Program-made: the position numbers and the translations under genes
In this document: piece after piece, positions 23,169 to 23,786 of the stretch
Layout of the letters: every line of letters starts with the position of its first letter
How positions within the stretch are numbered: position 1 is the stretch's first letter
Notes under the pieces: model-generated
What the model was told of the DNA's origin: nothing
Databases searched by the model: none
The model's input: the letters and a program-made list of their open reading frames with translations, nothing else
From: a virus
Reading direction: 5' to 3' (one strand)
Virus record (IMG/VR): IMGVR_UViG_3300001748_000030
Location: 1 to 23,786 of that record
Length of the DNA stretch: 23,786 nucleotides

Positions 23169-23786
23169 AAGTTTAATTATAGAATTTTTGAAGAAAAACT
23201 TCGAGCCTAACCTAAAGTATGTATCAGGCGGGCGGGAAGTTACAATCAACTCTATTTTCTTACCAGACTACAAAATGCACATGTCAGTCAATACTGACAC
23301 CGGGCTCTGGCAGTGCTTCAAGTCTGGTAAGCGGGGGAACTTCGTCCAGCTAGTCGCAAACATTGAAAAATGCACCTACGAGCGTGCGCGAGCGAACATC
23401 CTCTTTGAGAGCATCAAGAGGTCTGACGTAGAAGAGAACTTTGAGGTAGAGCCTGCCCAGAAGGTCTTCTTCAGTCAGGAAGAATTCAAAAAGGAGTTCC
23501 AATGCCACGAACTCTACAAGTTCTGTGATACTCCAGCTTGGAAGTATATTGGTGATCTCATCTTTGATCGGAAGCTTGAGAGAGCAGCGTTCAACGAAGA
23601 GCGTCCTTGGTTTGCATCCTTTGAAGGCAGATTCGCGGGGAGAGTGTTCATTCCATTCTACGCAGAAGACAAGATCTTCTACTTCCAGGCTCGGTCTATG
23701 ATGCCTTCCGTGACGCCGAAGTATCTTAACCACAGCGCCCTGAAAGCCTCTGAGATCCTCTACCCGTTCGATTGGTCCCAAGAGAG
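23158..23786 (+). CDS. DNA primase, DnaG-type (3' end cut by window)
   Basis: At least 209 codons are open to the window end. Residues 42-65 (MSVNTDTGLWQCFKSGKRGN and following FVQLV) align with the zinc-finger region of DnaG primases, but only Cys53 remains of the usual Cys/His set; the second position of the CxxC pair is Ser56. Residues 160-206 (RVFIPFYAEDKIFYFQARSM, then PKYLNHSALKASEILYPFDWS) match the DnaG/TOPRIM lead-in, with the well-known PKYLN stretch. The metal-binding TOPRIM acids would lie beyond the window. It would make RNA primers for phage replication with a helicase. The start is supported by AAGGAAGG (23146-23153), 4 nt before the ATG. Codons favour C and G at third positions, unlike the tail genes. 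Confidence 0.87.
   Translation, partial: MISPSLIIEFLKKNFEPNLKYVSGGREVTINSIFLPDYKMHMSVNTDTGLWQCFKSGKRGNFVQLVANIEKCTYERARANILFESIKRSDVEENFEVEPAQKVFFSQEEFKKEFQCHELYKFCDTPAWKYIGDLIFDRKLERAAFNEERPWFASFEGRFAGRVFIPFYAEDKIFYFQARSMMPSVTPKYLNHSALKASEILYPFDWSQE

Noticed and set aside
23350-23781. Minus-strand open frame of 143 codons
   Set aside because: It is antisense to the primase, whose motifs (QCFKSGKRGN, PKYLN) are clear on the plus strand.

Overview
The window looks like part of the genome of a tailed phage with a contractile tail, a myovirus distantly related to T4. No ribosomal RNA, tRNA, integrase, transposase or bacterial housekeeping gene is recognisable. The case rests on a contiguous set of baseplate genes in an order typical of T4-like and P2-like tails. 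The host cannot be read from the sequence; the overall look (low G+C, LamG-rich structural proteins) would fit an environmental, perhaps marine, phage, but that is inference.

Positions 22028 down to 1, all on the minus strand, form one tightly packed tail and baseplate operon. In transcription order it encodes: a basic 159-aa protein of unknown function; a short tape measure protein (519 aa); a gp48/gp54-like tail-tube cap (347 aa); a gp53-like wedge protein (93 aa); a large probable gp27-like hub with a coiled-coil insert (868 aa); a gp5/gpV-like spike with an OB fold and a beta-helix tip (469 aa); a concanavalin-A-like structural protein (879 aa); gp25 (154 aa); gp6/J-like (537 aa); a gp7/gpI-like protein (1356 aa); and a very large modular adhesin (at least 1943 aa, cut by the window edge). 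Most junctions are ATGA or TAATG overlaps, so the operon is probably translated by coupling. The operon runs from the tail initiator complex outward to the host-contact protein.

The adhesin (1-5831) is the most distinctive object. It is built from repeated modules of about 2.2-2.4 kb: a linker and beta-sandwich head followed by arrays of exactly 24-residue BspA-type (DUF285-like) leucine-rich repeats. There are 9 repeats in one array and 14 in the other. A LamG/ConA-like domain sits in the second module. The fourth module head runs off the window edge, which predicts a third repeat array outside the window.

Positions 22113-23786 are a junction with replication genes. A small plus-strand orphan gene (93 aa) overlaps tail-to-tail with a minus-strand Cas4/RecB-like PD-(D/E)XK exonuclease that has an Fe-S cluster cysteine set. 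That nuclease is divergent from a plus-strand DnaG-type primase, which is cut by the window end. The nuclease and primase start codons abut in a single CATATG. Base composition changes sharply here: the replication genes are richer in G+C than the AT-rich tail genes.
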